Source of the DNA: Salvelinus alpinus
Taxonomy: Eukaryota; Chordata; Actinopteri; Salmoniformes; Salmonidae
Length of the DNA: 64,000 nucleotides
Assembly: GCF_045679555.1 (NCBI RefSeq)
Contig: NC_092090.1
Coordinates: 28,451,702-28,515,701, forward strand
Reading direction: 5' to 3'
Shown here: in pieces, positions 1-11,014 of the stretch
How the letters are laid out: each line of letters starts with the position of its first letter
Numbering within the stretch: position 1 is the stretch's first letter
The notes under the pieces: model-generated
Seen by the model: the letters and a program-made list of their open reading frames with translations, nothing else
Told to the model about the DNA's origin: nothing
Database searches by the model: none
Position numbers and translations under genes: made by a program

Positions 1-1
1 C

Positions 2-1560
2 CTCAAACGTGCATTGATCGAGGCGCACGTGCTCGCCCCCCCCCTGACCTCACCTTGCCCTTTATCCTGGACACAGACGCAAGAAATGTGGGCATGGGTG
101 GGATGCTGGCCCAGGTGGGGCCAGAGGGGGAGAGAGTGGTGGCGTACTTCAGCAAAACATTTGACAAACATGTGCGCCGCTACTGTGTCACCCGGATGGA
201 GCTCTTGGCTGTTGTGGCTTCCGTCAAACACTTCAAGTACTACCTGGGTGGCCTGCCCTTTACTGTAACCACTCTGCTCTCCAGTGGCTCATGTCTTTCA
301 GAGAGTCAGAGGGGCAGGTGGCATGCTGGTTGGAGGAGCTTCAGCCGTATGACTTCACAGTGGTACACAGGGCAGGGGCACGCCACTCCAACGCCGACGC
401 CATGTCCCGTCGGCCCTGTACTGCAGACGGCTGCCGCCACTATGAGCGGAGAGAGGGACGTGAGAGAAAGCTGTGTGCAGAGGAGAGGGTCTGTGCAACA
501 GTGTCGGGCGAGCGGGTCTGTCTGCTGTGAGCTGCAGACTGTCGATTGGCTGGATGGGGGCAGCAGCAGGGACAGGACACAGACCTACAGCCAGTGCTAC
601 AGTGGGTAGAGGCGCAGGTGAGGCCACCGTGGGAAGAGGTGACAGCGCTCTCACTCGCGACCAAAGGGTTGTGGTCAAAGTTTGAGAGACTGTGGCTGGC
701 TGATGGCGTACTACAGCGGGCATGGAAGGAGTCAGCTACGGGAGAGGAGAGGTGGCAGGTGGTGGTCCCAAAAGCACTGCGGGAGGCTGTGCTCCAGAGT
801 ACTCATGGGGGGGTGGGGACTGGACACTTTGGGGTCACAAAAACACTACGCCGCCTCCGTCAGGGCTTTTACTGGGGCAGCACAAGAGGGATATGGAGGA
901 CTTTTGCCGCCGCTGTGACAACTGCACAGCGAGAAAGGGCCCCCCAGGCCGCTCTCATGCTCAGCTCCAACAGTTCCCAGTGGGGGCTCCCATGGAGAGG
1001 GTGGGAGTGGATGTAGTTGGCCCGTTCCCTACCACAGACAGTCCATCCACAGCAACCAAGGCAGAAACTTTGAGTCCCGTGTGTTCACCACCATGTGTGA
1101 GAGGCTGGGTATGCACAAGACGCACACTACTCCTCTCCATCCTCAAAGTGATGGCCTTGTGGAGCGCATGAACAAAACGCTTGGACAGCAGTTGGCCATC
1201 GTCTCTGCCAAACAACAGCGTGACTGGGACAAGCACCTGCCTATGGTCCTCATGGCATGCCGCTCCGCTGTCCAAGTCTCCACCTCCTGCCCGCCTGCCC
1301 TCCTCATGCTGGGGAGAGATCCGCACCCCTGCAGAGATGGCGTTTGGTCGACACCCGGATAGCCCTCATGTTTCCCCTGGGCCGGAGTATGCCCGGAGAC
1401 TCCAGGACCGCCTGGAGACAGCCCACACCTTCGCCAGAGTGCAGCTGGTGAATGCAGGTGTGAGGCAGAAGAGGAACTATGACGTGCACACCCGGGGAAG
1501 GCACTTTGTGGCTGGGGAGCTGGTCTGGGGGGAGAAAGGTGGCACTGCACCGGGACAGGT
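2..1560 (+). pseudogene. gypsy pol remnant: RNase H and integrase, frameshifted
   Basis: Translation in shifting frames shows the RNase H segment (LDTDARNVGMG at about 65-100, SKTFDKHVRRYC near 150-185, HRAGARHSNADAMSRR near 365-412). An integrase H2C2 zinc finger follows (histidines near 805-825, CDNC near 912-925), then GVDVVGPFPTTD at about 1006-1040. The core then jumps directly to NQGRNFES near 1052, so the middle of the catalytic core is deleted. The second catalytic Asp position of the D,D35E triad reads Asn. The Glu-containing segment HPQSDGLVERMN near 1138-1173 survives. Frame breaks occur near 265, 600, 880 and 1310. A functional integrase is excluded. Confidence 0.88.
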
Positions 1561-1934
1561 TAGCCCCATACAGAGGGGCCTCTTCTGCCCAAACCCCAGG
1601 GACCCCCACAATTCCCTCTCTGCCATTGACATTCTCCATGCACCCACCCCCAGGTGCCGCAGACAAGGCTCCAGACAGCCCACTCCCCCTGTCTCCCTCC
1701 CTGTGTCACCGCGTGATTCCCCGGAGCCACGGCCTGTATTCCCCGTTCCCGCATCCTTGTCCCCCATATCCCTGCCTTCATCCCCTGGGTCCCAGAGGGG
1801 CAGCCCTCTGCCACGGATGGAGCCCCGTTTCACATCTGGACACTCTGCAACCATCACGGCCATGCAGGCAAAGGAGACCTCCGGGTTGCTTTGTTTGTTC
1901 CCTCGGGACGAGGGACTTTGTGGTGGGGGGGCTG

Positions 1935-2633
1935 TGTAGCGACCTGTGTTATGTGTTAGGCTATTAGTTGGTTGTTTTGTACTTCAAATCAACCTGCTAT
2001 CTGCCAATCGTGGGAATGCCTGGAATGTTCTGATGCCGGGCATCCTGGTGGTTGGCGGAGTGGCGTGGAGGGGGGTTGGGCAGGGGGATGGAGCTTTGGA
2101 AGTTAAGACCAGGTTTAGCCATTGTTCTTTCTCTTACGTCTGGGCTTCACAAGAGAAGGTCACGGTTGGTTTGTGGGGTATCCTTCATTTAGGCGTGGGC
2201 TACGGTCAAACAGTAGCCTTTGTTAATAAACCGTCAATTCGTAAACTCATTCCTCTGTCTGGACAATTGTTCCTTTATGATCTAGTCCGGTCATTACAAT
2301 ATAATATGGCCGGGGTTCGAGGCTACCGGCGTTAGCTAAATTAGCTAGCAAGTATCTGACTTAGCTTATGCTAAGCACTGCTGATCCTGGTGCTAGTGTA
2401 ACGGATGTGAAATGGCTAGCTAGTTAGCGGGTACGCGCTAATAGCGTTTCAATCAGTTACGTCACTTGCTCTGAAACCTAGAAGTAGTGGTTCCACTTGC
2501 TCTGCAAGGGCCGCGGCTTTTGTGGAGCGATGGGTAACGATGCTTCGTGGGTGTCTGTTGTTGATGTGTGCAGAGGGTCCCTGGTTCACGCCCGTTTACG
2601 GGCGAGGGGACGGTCTAAAGTTATACTGTTACA
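1935..2633 (+). repeat. 3' LTR of the gypsy element
   Basis: The stretch begins TGTAGCGACC right after a G-rich tract and ends ACTGTTACA, so it has TGTA...TACA terminal inversion. It is about 699 bp long and contains an AATAAA at about 2225. The boundaries are inferred from the TG...CA rule and the preceding polypurine tract. The 5' LTR is not in the window, so a pairwise LTR comparison is not possible here. Confidence 0.7.
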
Positions 2634-3640
2634 CTAGATTAATGTTAGCTGCATTTTATAGCCAGTGATGAGAAACCGATCCTTCCACTGTAAACTAGCT
2701 GATAAACTTCACGATTCAGTAACAAATTTCAAAGACAAAACCGTTACCTTGTAAAGGTTCAAACTCTGTTTGCAGTGGAAAAGGAAGTTCCTTCAAACTG
2801 TGAAATCTGTTTGAAAGGAGAAGCTAGGGAAATTGGCTAGTAAAATTTGCATATTAAAGAACTCATTAAGTTAGCGTGTGTGGGTGTATATTTAGCAGCT
2901 GTATGCGTTAACTTGATGTGCGCAGGACCGCTTGCGGCCGTTTATTTAGCACATGTTAAACCGCCTGCAAGCACATTTGCACGCGCTTATTTGACGCGTG
3001 TAGGCGTTAATTTAGCGCCTGCACCCGTTTACTTTACACACATAGCATTAAAAAGATCGCGTTTTGACCACGTGCTTTAAGACCAAAACGGCGTTCCACA
3101 GCTTAACCACACTGCTAATCTTATGCCTAACCCGAACCTTAAATTATGACCCATAACCCAATTTTTGTTTTCATGATTTTTACGATATAGCCATCCTGAC
3201 TTTGTGGCTATGGTAACTAGTGGAAACAGGGATTTTCGTTCATTTTAGTCGAACATTTGCCCGTTCAATTTCAATCCATAGTCCCTTGTCCTTCCCTGAT
3301 ATAGAATCCTGCTAACCTGTGGATAGGCTAATTGATCCTTCTTGCTATATCGCGTTCATCTATCCGGTTGTTTTGGACAGGAGTAGGACTCGGGGTAGGA
3401 CGAGAAGTAGCTAGGGAGCGAAGTGAAAAAACGTCCCGTGCCCGTGCGCATGTCAAAATCTAATGTTTGTAAACAAACTACTGAAACTTCAGGAAAAAGT
3501 CAACCCAATGCTTTCCACAGAAGCATGTCAATAAAAAATATAACTCAAATACATTTTCAAACTACATATACATGTTCCCCCTTTAGAAAAGACCATGACC
3601 ATACACATATTTCAAATAGTAACTGAAGTTAGAGCCCTAA
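2634..3640. other. gene-free interval between gypsy LTR and LSM14B 3' end
   Basis: No exon, RNA gene or recognisable transposon is seen apart from the degenerate 21-bp repeat at about 2870-3050. The rest is AT-rich. Short open frames here have no recognisable domain. Confidence 0.5.
2868..3050 (+). repeat. degenerate 21-bp tandem repeat, open in one frame
   Basis: Variants of a unit resembling GTTAATTTAGCGCCTGCACCC recur about every 21 bases, with insertions in places. Because 21 is divisible by 3, the plus-strand frame starting at ATG 2847 stays open for 77 codons. It shows a 7-residue periodicity, with forms such as VYLAAV, VNLMCA, VYLAHV, AYLTRV, VNLAPA and VYFTHI. There is no sign of a promoter or conserved domain, so the open frame is more likely a by-product of the repeat than a gene. 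Confidence 0.5.
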
Positions 3641-6600
3641 AAAGTAATAAAACATGGACATACACAAATGCTAGGAACCTGGAAGGTTTGCTAGAAGGCA
3701 ATAATTACATTTCTTCAAAAATTTTGAAAAATATGTGAACTGAGTAGTGTAGAACTTGTAGTGTCCACAATTCTTGGAAGGCAACTCGACTGTCAATATA
3801 ATAAAAACAAGGAGATGGCTATTGAATTGTTTATTTTTAATAGAGTAAAAACCTGTCTGCAGAAGGCGGCCCACTTGAAGTACACCATGCTGTTCAACTG
3901 CTTTATTTAGAAACAATATCTGGCTTTATTATTCCAGAGGTCGGAAGGAGTAACTCATGTAATCAAAACTTTACAGCAATATGTAGGTAATATGTACTGT
4001 TTGAAATCTCAAATTAGCTCTGGACCTTACACCGATGTGGTTATTGCAACTGCCCAGGCTCCTGTGTATAATCCTTGTCCGGAGTCATTATTTTGTATTT
4101 TATTACAAGGCAAGGCTGCCATAGCCCCGTACAAGCCATCCTGATCTCACGAGCTCACAGATCAGGATGATTCATAAGAGGCTAAGGCTGCCAAACCTCT
4201 GTATTATCAATCTGTACAACAATTCAGTCAAACTGCACATTTATGAACTACAGGATATATTGGCCTAGCTGCCCAACATTTTTCATGTTCTAGATCAGGT
4301 TTATCTTGTAGTGTTTTCAAATAGTACATCTTACATATTGTCATCATACTGTAGGTCAATTGAGAGAAAGATAAATGCATAACCCTCCTAGCACTCCCAA
4401 ACATACTGACAAAAAGTGAGAACATCTGAAAAATCCACCCCCATTATCCGCTGGCCTCAACATCCAGTTCATATCCCTTTATCTTATAAAAAGAAAATAT
4501 CCCATTAAAAATCTGAATCGCTTCAAGAGGTATGATTTTATGGACAATCCTCCAAACTGCAAGTGCTGGACAATAGACCGTGCTCAATAGACTTCCCCAA
4601 GCATGGGGAAAGGGACAATCATAGCAAGCTTAAAGCACCGATGCAGTTTATTACAAATGCTGGAATTGGATCACTAGGAAATCTTCCAGAAGCTTAGTAG
4701 ATTGGTTTTAAGGCCTGGAGTAACTTCACTACTTTTCATCTAACTTCTTCCAACAACTGAATTTGTTTCCTTCAACCTCATGTAAACTTAGCGGTTGGAC
4801 TTAGATTTATTTTAAGTATGTATACTCAAACCTAGTTGTGCAGAATATTATCTCTGATGGCTGAATGAAGATTCTTCCCAAGTTATACAGACCTTACTCT
4901 CCCCCAACATATTGTCACTTCAACAAATAGATGTGCAGTCCTCAATTTCTTTTTTCAGGACAAGCTTGCGTTAGAATCACTTGTGTGTCAGGCTACTACA
5001 ATGTCAATACAGCTGGTGAATGATACTATTATTCACTGAAGTTGCATTAGTGGGACTGAAAAACAGAAAACACCAGCATCTTTCTGTTTAGAGTTGAGCA
5101 CACCAGAGTGTTGTTTCAGATGCAACACCATACAAGGGGCAAGCATGACAATAGACCATCAGGTAAAGCAAGATTGTCTGCTAGAAAAATGTCAACATAC
5201 ACCAGTAACACTTGTTGAATTGCAAATTGTTCTGAAACAAACAATAAGTAGCCCAATGCGCCCAGTCCCATTCTGGGGACAAAATCAATCTGGTTACACA
5301 GTAGTCTAGGCCAGAAGCAGCCATCTTCTCCTGCAGGGCAAACATTTAGAGGTCAACAATGATTTAATACCATAGACACTTGTTAAGCGGCTAGTTAAAA
5401 CATGGCAGTTATTTCATATTCAAGCGCTGGGGAGATGGAGAAGGCTAGATAGACATTTCTAATGACTGATGCTCCAAGTTCAGCCATGATTGTTGCAGAA
5501 AAGCCTCCTTTGACTACATCGACTACACTAAAAAGGGCAACAGTCACCAACACTACATTTAACAAAAATATGCCAGAGCAAATATGTGCAGCGCACCCAA
5601 TCACTGAATCACAAAGACTGCAGTCCTTCCCAACATGACCTGTAATTGGTGACCAGCATTAGCAGGTGTTGGGAACCACAGGGCATGCTTAGGGGTAGAG
5701 AAAACATCCCAACAGCTCTGAATCAATTCATTCATATGCATTTCTAAAACCAGAAGTTAAGTGGCAACCACACAATATCTTTGGGGCAGAAATAACAGCG
5801 TGATGCAGTAGAAATACATTCATTCAATATTCAGTAAAATTATAAAACAAATTATCCCAATTAGTGAAAACGCTCCAAAACCCAAAGTGTTTTCAGGATG
5901 TCTGACCTACTCTGATCTTGTACAAATAGCTTATGTTAAAGGTCTGAACTGACTACCTTAATTTGAAAGCAGGATCTTCACAACAACAAAAGTGAGCCTA
6001 TGATGTAAACCACTTATCTACTTGATGTACCCCAAGAACATTTACATTTTAGTCTTTTAGCAGGAACACTGAAACAATAGTTTAAGAAACTTGGCAAAGT
6101 ACAGCAGAACGTCAAAACACGGGATAAATGGCTAAGATAGACTAGGAAAATATAAAAAACAAAAACTGTGACCCGACAGGCTATGTAGGATTTTAGTGCT
6201 CCTAAGGTACATTGCAGAATATATCCAAAAAAATAAAGCTATTTTTCAGTGATCAAAGTACTCACAGTATCAGCGGGCTTCTGCATACATCTTTACACAA
6301 CAGAACATTATCAAATACAATTTTAGTAAGAAAGGAACTCAAATAGATGCAAAAATACTGAATAATTCCACTGGAGTACGATATTTACACAAGTTCTTGT
6401 CCCTCTGATTACTGTATAATATCAAACAATGCTCAAATTTTCAAAAGCACATTATAATCCTTTGTTGTATTTTTGGGAGAAAAAAATGAAATTGGTAAAG
6501 AAACTGCATTCACACCCGTTGAAATCAAGCAGTCAACCCCCGTGCTGGTGGCAAATTTACAGAGTATGTTGTCATTCTTTTTGACAAATATTTCTGGACC

Positions 6601-6642
6601 ATGAAGGGCTACAATTCTTGGTGGATCCATCTCTCCGGTGCA
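3640..6642 (-). other. lsm14b: probable 3' UTR of LSM14B
   Basis: This is AT-rich sequence directly downstream of the LSM14B stop codon, with no competing coding potential and little obvious repeat content. AATAAA hexamers on the minus strand (TTTATT on plus) occur at about 4806, 4648, 4098, 3932, 3901 and 3829. Any of these could end the transcript; the true end is not determinable from sequence. A Pumilio-type TGTAAATA lies on the minus strand at 6382-6389. The left limit is a guess. Confidence 0.4.
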
Positions 6643-6666
6643 CTACGCAGCCACTTTGTTATCCTT
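6643..6666 (-). CDS. lsm14b: LSM14B exon 9 (last seven codons and stop)
   Basis: After a TTCCAG acceptor the exon encodes KDNKVAA and a TAG stop at 6643-6645. Retention of the preceding intron would instead add [12 protein letters not shown] and run on. Confidence 0.88.
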   Translation of the reverse strand, partial: KDNKVAA

Positions 6667-9600
6667 CTGGAATAAAGCAAAACATGTTTAGACTTGAACA
6701 CACATCCAGCCTTTAATAATATCGAGACAAAGACATGCATCATATTGAACTTTACTTGCATTATAAGTGTGATGTTGGGTTGTCCTGTCCTTTGTTGCAA
6801 GTGTGTGCTTATGTACATTTAACTTTGGAATAATAAAATATAAAATCATTTTTTATATATATATATATTTCTTTTTTTACATGTGGTGTAAACCAAATGG
6901 TAAGGAATTATTTACCCTGTATTCATATTCAACGAACTCCCGGCCACCTCTGCTGCCTCCTCGGAATCCTCCCCTGAAGCCGGGTGGGGCCCCACGAGGG
7001 GGTCCAAAGGAACCTCTGCTCATGGCACGCCCTCTGCCCCCACGGAAGCCCATGCCACCACGACTTCCTCTGAAGCCTCCTCGGCCTCGATTGTGCCTCA
7101 GTGGAATGCCAAAGGTCTCCGAATTCATCCTCCTCTCCTCAGCCCAAGTCTGCCTTCTTGGGAATCCTGAACCTCCAGATCGCTCAGCTGCTTTCCTGTA
7201 AATACAAAATGAGACCTTTAATGCCAAAGACTAACCGACATGCTTTGGATTTCCATTAGTATGAGACACTATCAATACCACAAAGTACGTAAAAATACAT
7301 AAATTGTTTGAGAGCAAAAGGGACATGCCTTGTATCATCAGAAGAGATGTTATCAAAGAAGGACTTAGTCTTGTCGTAGTAAACGTTGGCCACCACAGGT
7401 TCCTCTTCCTCAGCATTGCCTTCACTGTTCTGGGTCTCCACTCCAGAATCTGCCTTCTCATCTCCATTAAGAGCCTTCTCTGGTTTATCAGGCTTGTCGT
7501 CTATGTTAGACAATTAAAAAGGGGTAAACAATTTTCTTCTTAAACTTGGATTAAGATAAGAGTACACAAAACATTGACAAGTTCCAAGTCAACAGTGGCA
7601 GCCTGGGAATTTAGGTAGGAACCCAGGCTAGGCCATGCCATTACTGCTGCATGGAACATGCTATAATAATACCTTTCAGTTTGAGTTTGCTCTGAAACTC
7701 TTTTTCAATCTCCTCCTTGTTGAACTGAGCGTTGGCAGTCTCAAAGTCAAAGTCTTGATCAAACTTCATGGGACCGTCTCTGTGTGGGTTGAAGCGGCCT
7801 CTTCCACGGTGACCACCTCCACGACCACGGCGCTGAGAGGGAGGACCACCGGCTGGGAAGACAAGACAGCAGAGTCAGACAAACAATAGCAAAGCAGCAT
7901 TTAAATTATATTTTATTTGAATCCGTATAGATTTTATCATCTCGACAGAAAAACATGGGCACATTAACACCAGTAAGGCAGTGTACAACAGAAGCTATGG
8001 CGAGAGCTTAAACAGGTTAACAAGTACACTGGTATTTCATGAGAACCAACTCACCACATTGACGGTTATTCCGGTTGTCGCCACCACCTTGCTCGGAATC
8101 TGGTCTGGGTATTTTCTGAACCTCAGGGCCTGAACAGCACAAAAATAAAAGGACCAAACTCGCAATTATTTTGGAATATCAGTCAAGAGCAACAATATTC
8201 TAAACTAGAAAGCCATATGGCCAGGTGCTTCACTTAGAGAGATAGGCAATCAAGCAATTGTTCTAAACAGGCAATGTAGACTAGTCTGTGTGACAGCAGT
8301 GTATTGTGGACGCTCAGACCAAGCCTGGCTACAGCCTCCCCTGCCAGCCTCACCCCTCCTCTGTTCCAGGATGTCTGGAGGCTTCTGGTTGCCCGGGGTA
8401 GTGATGGGCCTGGCTGATGGGCCAGCTGGGTTCCTTTGTCCCACTGGTGCAGGTGTAGCAGGGGCAGTGGTGGGGGAAGTCTGCACTGCCTGCTCCAGGG
8501 AAGGGCTCTTCCTCAGAGTGTCCAGCTGGGGGCTGGTGCGACCTAGAGGACAAGGCAGGGGTTAGCCCAAGATGTACTCTTAAGGAGCCCACCTTTACTC
8601 TTTAAGGTTCAAGGACATTATATGATATATTCAAAGGTAGACTGGCTCTGGCAGCCAACACAGCCAAATAAGCAATAATATATATATATATTATTTTACT
8701 CCCTTTTTCTCCCCAATTATTCGATCTTGGTTCATCGCTGCAGCTCCCCAATGGGCTCGGGAGAAGCAAAGTCATGCGTCCACCGAAATGCCACCTAACC
8801 GCGCTCCTTAACACCCGCCAGCTTAACCCGGAAGCTAGCCGCACCAATGTGTCGGAGGAAACACAGTTCAACTGGCATCGGTGGTGAGCATGTAGGCACC
8901 CGGCCCACCACAAAGAGTCGCTAGAGTGCGATGAGTCAAGTAAAGCCCCACTGGCCAAACCCTCCCCTAACCCGGATGACGCTGGGCCAATTGCGAGCGG
9001 TCCTATGGGACTCCCGACCACGGCCGGTTGTGGCACATATGAAGCCGGGACCGTAGTAACACCTCTAGCACTCATGCAGCGCCTTACACCTCTGCTCCAC
9101 TCGGGAGCCCCAAATACTCAATTTAAACATGAATCGATTATAAATTGCAATACGGTTCTAGAAACAAAGCCCTTTACTTTCAAAATAAAACTGCAAAATA
9201 CTGCAAACTGCAAAATATACACTTACTTTACACTGTTTTAACCAGCTTTATGACAGTTGAAGTCAACAGTATTTTTCAGTGTCACATTTCTGGCAACCTT
9301 CTACAGTTACACACAGGTGTTTGGAGCATGCTAGATAGCTAATTAGCACAGGTGGTGCCTCTGTCTTCCGTAAACACGCGCTGTAACATGGAGATATGGC
9401 CATGTGGGAACACTAACCCTATAAAAAAAAAGTGTGTATCACTGTAACCTTTTCTTTAATTATTATTTCTCAATTATATTAAAGATAAGATCCTTATGCT
9501 TCCAAAACCGTACCGCAAGTGACACGTTACTGTTCAGACCGAGCTCTGGGGCTCTTAACACAACTCCCCCATATAGAAGACACCTTTGTCCAATTACTTG

Positions 9601-11014
9601 TGTAATGCACTGGAACTGAGAATCATGATCGAAGGCAGGTTGTGTGATTATAATAATGCAAGAAGTGCAGTTCTCCACTTTTGTTAACTGCAAGCAACAT
9701 ACCGCATAGAACATAAAATTGCATGATATTCAGAGGCAGATATGTTAAAGAAAAAAGTACTAGCTCCAACAGCATCGCATTAAACACTGACAATACAAGA
9801 GCTTTCAAGATCATTCTTCATTTCAGACATCTCAGAGATGATAGAATGGCGAATCAACAAGATGAATGTACCAACCTCCACCAACAACTCCAAACTGCTG
9901 GGACACCAGGGGGCTGGGGTTAAACTGGCTGTAAGGGGGGACAGGAGCCCTGCTGCTAAAGGGTGCATATGAGCCCACAGACTGGAATGATGGGGGTGGA
10001 GCATTGGTGGATCCAATAGAGGACTGGGGAAAACAAAATGTTAAGACAACCATATACATAACTATTAAATATGTAAACAGCAAATACATTTGCCAATGAA
10101 TCATTGACTAGATCAATGTCCTGCTTACTTGAACAATGGCAGGGTCCTGAGGCAGGGAGCTGGTGGCTTTTGGTGGCTCGCAAACAGTCAGGTCCTTGAT
10201 GTCACTCCCTCTGAAGATTATGTACTCGAAGACTTCATCCCGTGGTGGAATTGGCCTGTCAGTAGGGCGGTCCTCAGTGCCAAAGGAGCGGACTGTTTGG
10301 ATAAACAAATGCAGAGACAAATTACATTGATTGTCTGCCAGATCATCCACCATTCATTGTACAGTCTAGTATTGACAAAATATAACGCCGTGCAGGAGGT
10401 AAACAAAGAGAATGCAAGTGAGCACATGCACATACCAGTGCAAACAGGCAACTAACTAGCTGCCACTGGAGAAACAATAGAACTGTCGCTAGTTAGCTAA
10501 CTTGCACTTTCTAGCCATCAAATTAAGGTCAACATCGTTAGCATTTTATCAAGCCGATTTCCCGTCCACATTAACCGCTAACATTTACTATCTAATCATG
10601 CAAGTTAGCTGAAGTGATAAACCGGTCAGCTAAGCAATGCACCAACAAAGCATGAATGAAACAGGCCAGAGTGTTTGCAGTGAAACGGGCTAGTTAAATT
10701 AGCTCTGCTAACTTAAACTAGCCTGCCACACGCATGATTACGCATTCGACAAAGCCAGCTACTAGCTAAGCTAACTAGCATTGTGAACAATTTGACAGTG
10801 ACAGACTAAATGCCTGCACCTCATTGCTAGTAAAAAAAACGGTGTTTTCAATTTATCGACTTATTTGATTGCAATGTATACGTTTTAGCTTACCTTTGGC
10901 GAGAGCAACAGTCGAATTTTCGGTGTCAATTGTGTATAAAATTCCTTCATAGCGAATCTCGGCCTTCGAGATTAGGCTAATTTTACTCCCGATGTAGGGC
11001 GTCCCTCCACTCAT
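6643..11014 (-). CDS. lsm14b: LSM14B, RNA-associated Lsm/FDF protein, complete 9-exon gene
   Basis: Exons on the minus strand: 10894-11014, 10129-10292, 9876-10023, 8354-8542, 8055-8129, 7673-7852, 7329-7500, 6916-7195, 6643-6666. They sum to 1353 nt, or 450 codons plus stop, with all phases consistent. Domains: Lsm fold about residues 1-80 (starts [11 protein letters not shown]), S/P-rich linker, RGG patch about 240-252, FDF motif (DFDF at 266-269), FFD box ([13 protein letters not shown] at 333-345), TFG box (about 366-381), RGG-rich tail about 384-435, and C-terminus KDNKVAA. Proteins of this family (RAP55/Scd6/Trailer hitch) bind mRNA, DDX6 and 4E-T and act in translational repression and P-bodies. 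Head-to-head linkage with TAF4, as on human 20q13.33, favours LSM14B over LSM14A. Intron 7 uses a GC donor. All other introns are GT-AG. Confidence 0.94.
6916..7195 (-). CDS. lsm14b: LSM14B exon 8 (TFG box and RGG tail)
   Basis: The acceptor is TTACAG, the donor GTAAAT. It encodes [18 protein letters not shown] (TFG box) and a long Arg/Gly-rich tail ending [12 protein letters not shown] repeats in this family bind RNA and are arginine-methylation targets. Confidence 0.93.
7329..7500 (-). CDS. lsm14b: LSM14B exon 7 (acidic linker and FFD box), GC donor
   Basis: The acceptor is CATAG. The exon encodes an acidic linker (NGDEKADSG... EEEEPVV) and the FFD box [13 protein letters not shown]. Its 3' end reads ACAAG followed by GCATGT, so the donor is GC. 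The frame into exon 8 is only kept if that GC is used. Confidence 0.9.
7673..7852 (-). CDS. lsm14b: LSM14B exon 6 (RGG patch and FDF motif)
   Basis: The acceptor is CCCAG, the donor GTATTA. It encodes an [13 protein letters not shown] patch, then [20 protein letters not shown] and the start of the helix [14 protein letters not shown]. The FDF motif is the family's DDX6-binding element. Confidence 0.93.
8055..8129 (-). CDS. lsm14b: LSM14B exon 5
   Basis: This 75-nt in-frame exon runs from a GTTCAG acceptor to a GTGAGT donor. It encodes [20 protein letters not shown] and a few more residues. Its length is a multiple of three, so skipping would keep the frame. Confidence 0.87.
8354..8542 (-). 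CDS. lsm14b: LSM14B exon 4 (low-complexity linker)
   Basis: The acceptor is CTCTAG, the donor GTGAGG. It encodes [20 protein letters not shown] and a T/P/A-rich stretch ending ILEQRRG. No folded domain is expected in this part of the protein. Confidence 0.88.
8543..9875 (-). other. LSM14B intron 3
   Basis: The largest LSM14B intron. It contains a SINE at about 8690-9110. The rest is AT-rich sequence in which nothing is recognised. Confidence 0.8.
8690..9110 (-). mobile_element. tRNA-derived SINE in LSM14B intron 3
   Basis: Read on the minus strand, the element begins with a tRNA-like head (GGCTCCCGAGTGGAGCAGAG, an A-box-like start) with a B-box-like GGTCCCGGCTTCATA about 50 nt on. A long body follows, including the complement of CCGCACCAATGTGTCGGAGG, and the element ends near a (TA)n stretch at 8677-8692. 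I recall this sequence from many salmonid and other teleost introns. The family name is not assigned. Substitutions in both boxes suggest an old copy. Confidence 0.75.
9876..10023 (-). CDS. lsm14b: LSM14B exon 3 (S/P-rich linker)
   Basis: The acceptor is CCCCAG, and the donor GTTGGT is weaker than the others. It encodes [17 protein letters not shown] followed by a Pro/Ser-rich segment ending VVGG. Phase 1 at its end fits exon 4. Confidence 0.88.
10129..10292 (-). CDS. lsm14b: LSM14B exon 2 (rest of the Lsm domain)
   Basis: The acceptor is AAACAG, the donor GTAAGC. It completes V41 and encodes [20 protein letters not shown] and the [13 protein letters not shown] strand of the Lsm fold, ending AIVQ at residue 95. 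Confidence 0.93.
10293..10893 (-). other. LSM14B intron 1
   Basis: Gene-free intron with many CTAGCTAA-like words, a common composition in salmonid DNA. No transposon or RNA gene is recognised. Confidence 0.6.
10894..11014 (-). CDS. lsm14b: LSM14B exon 1 (start codon, Lsm domain N-terminal part)
   Basis: The start ATG is the complement of 11012-11014, in context GACGGTATGAGTGG. It encodes [20 protein letters not shown] and the next 20 residues of the Lsm fold, and ends in phase 1 before a GTAAGC donor. Confidence 0.93.

Larger units (their letters stand above)
1..2633 (+). mobile_element. Ty3/gypsy LTR retrotransposon, 3' half, decayed
   Basis: The window opens inside the pol gene of a Ty3/gypsy-type element. 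In order there are an RNase H region, the integrase zinc-binding module, a shortened integrase core, a C-terminal integrase region, a G-rich tract that fits the polypurine tract (about 1920-1932) and a 3' LTR. The reading frame changes several times, so this copy cannot make an intact polyprotein. Gag, protease, most of the reverse transcriptase and the 5' LTR lie outside the window or are missing, so a target-site duplication cannot be checked. Confidence 0.9.

Noticed and set aside
3423-3626. 67-codon frame downstream of LSM14B
   Set aside because: No recognisable domain and AT-rich surroundings.
9040-9110. tRNA gene
   Set aside because: Only A- and B-box resemblance with no cloverleaf; it is the head of a SINE.
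6643-11014. LSM14A instead of LSM14B
   Set aside because: The C-terminus KDNKVAA and the TAF4 neighbour fit LSM14B better; an alignment would settle it.
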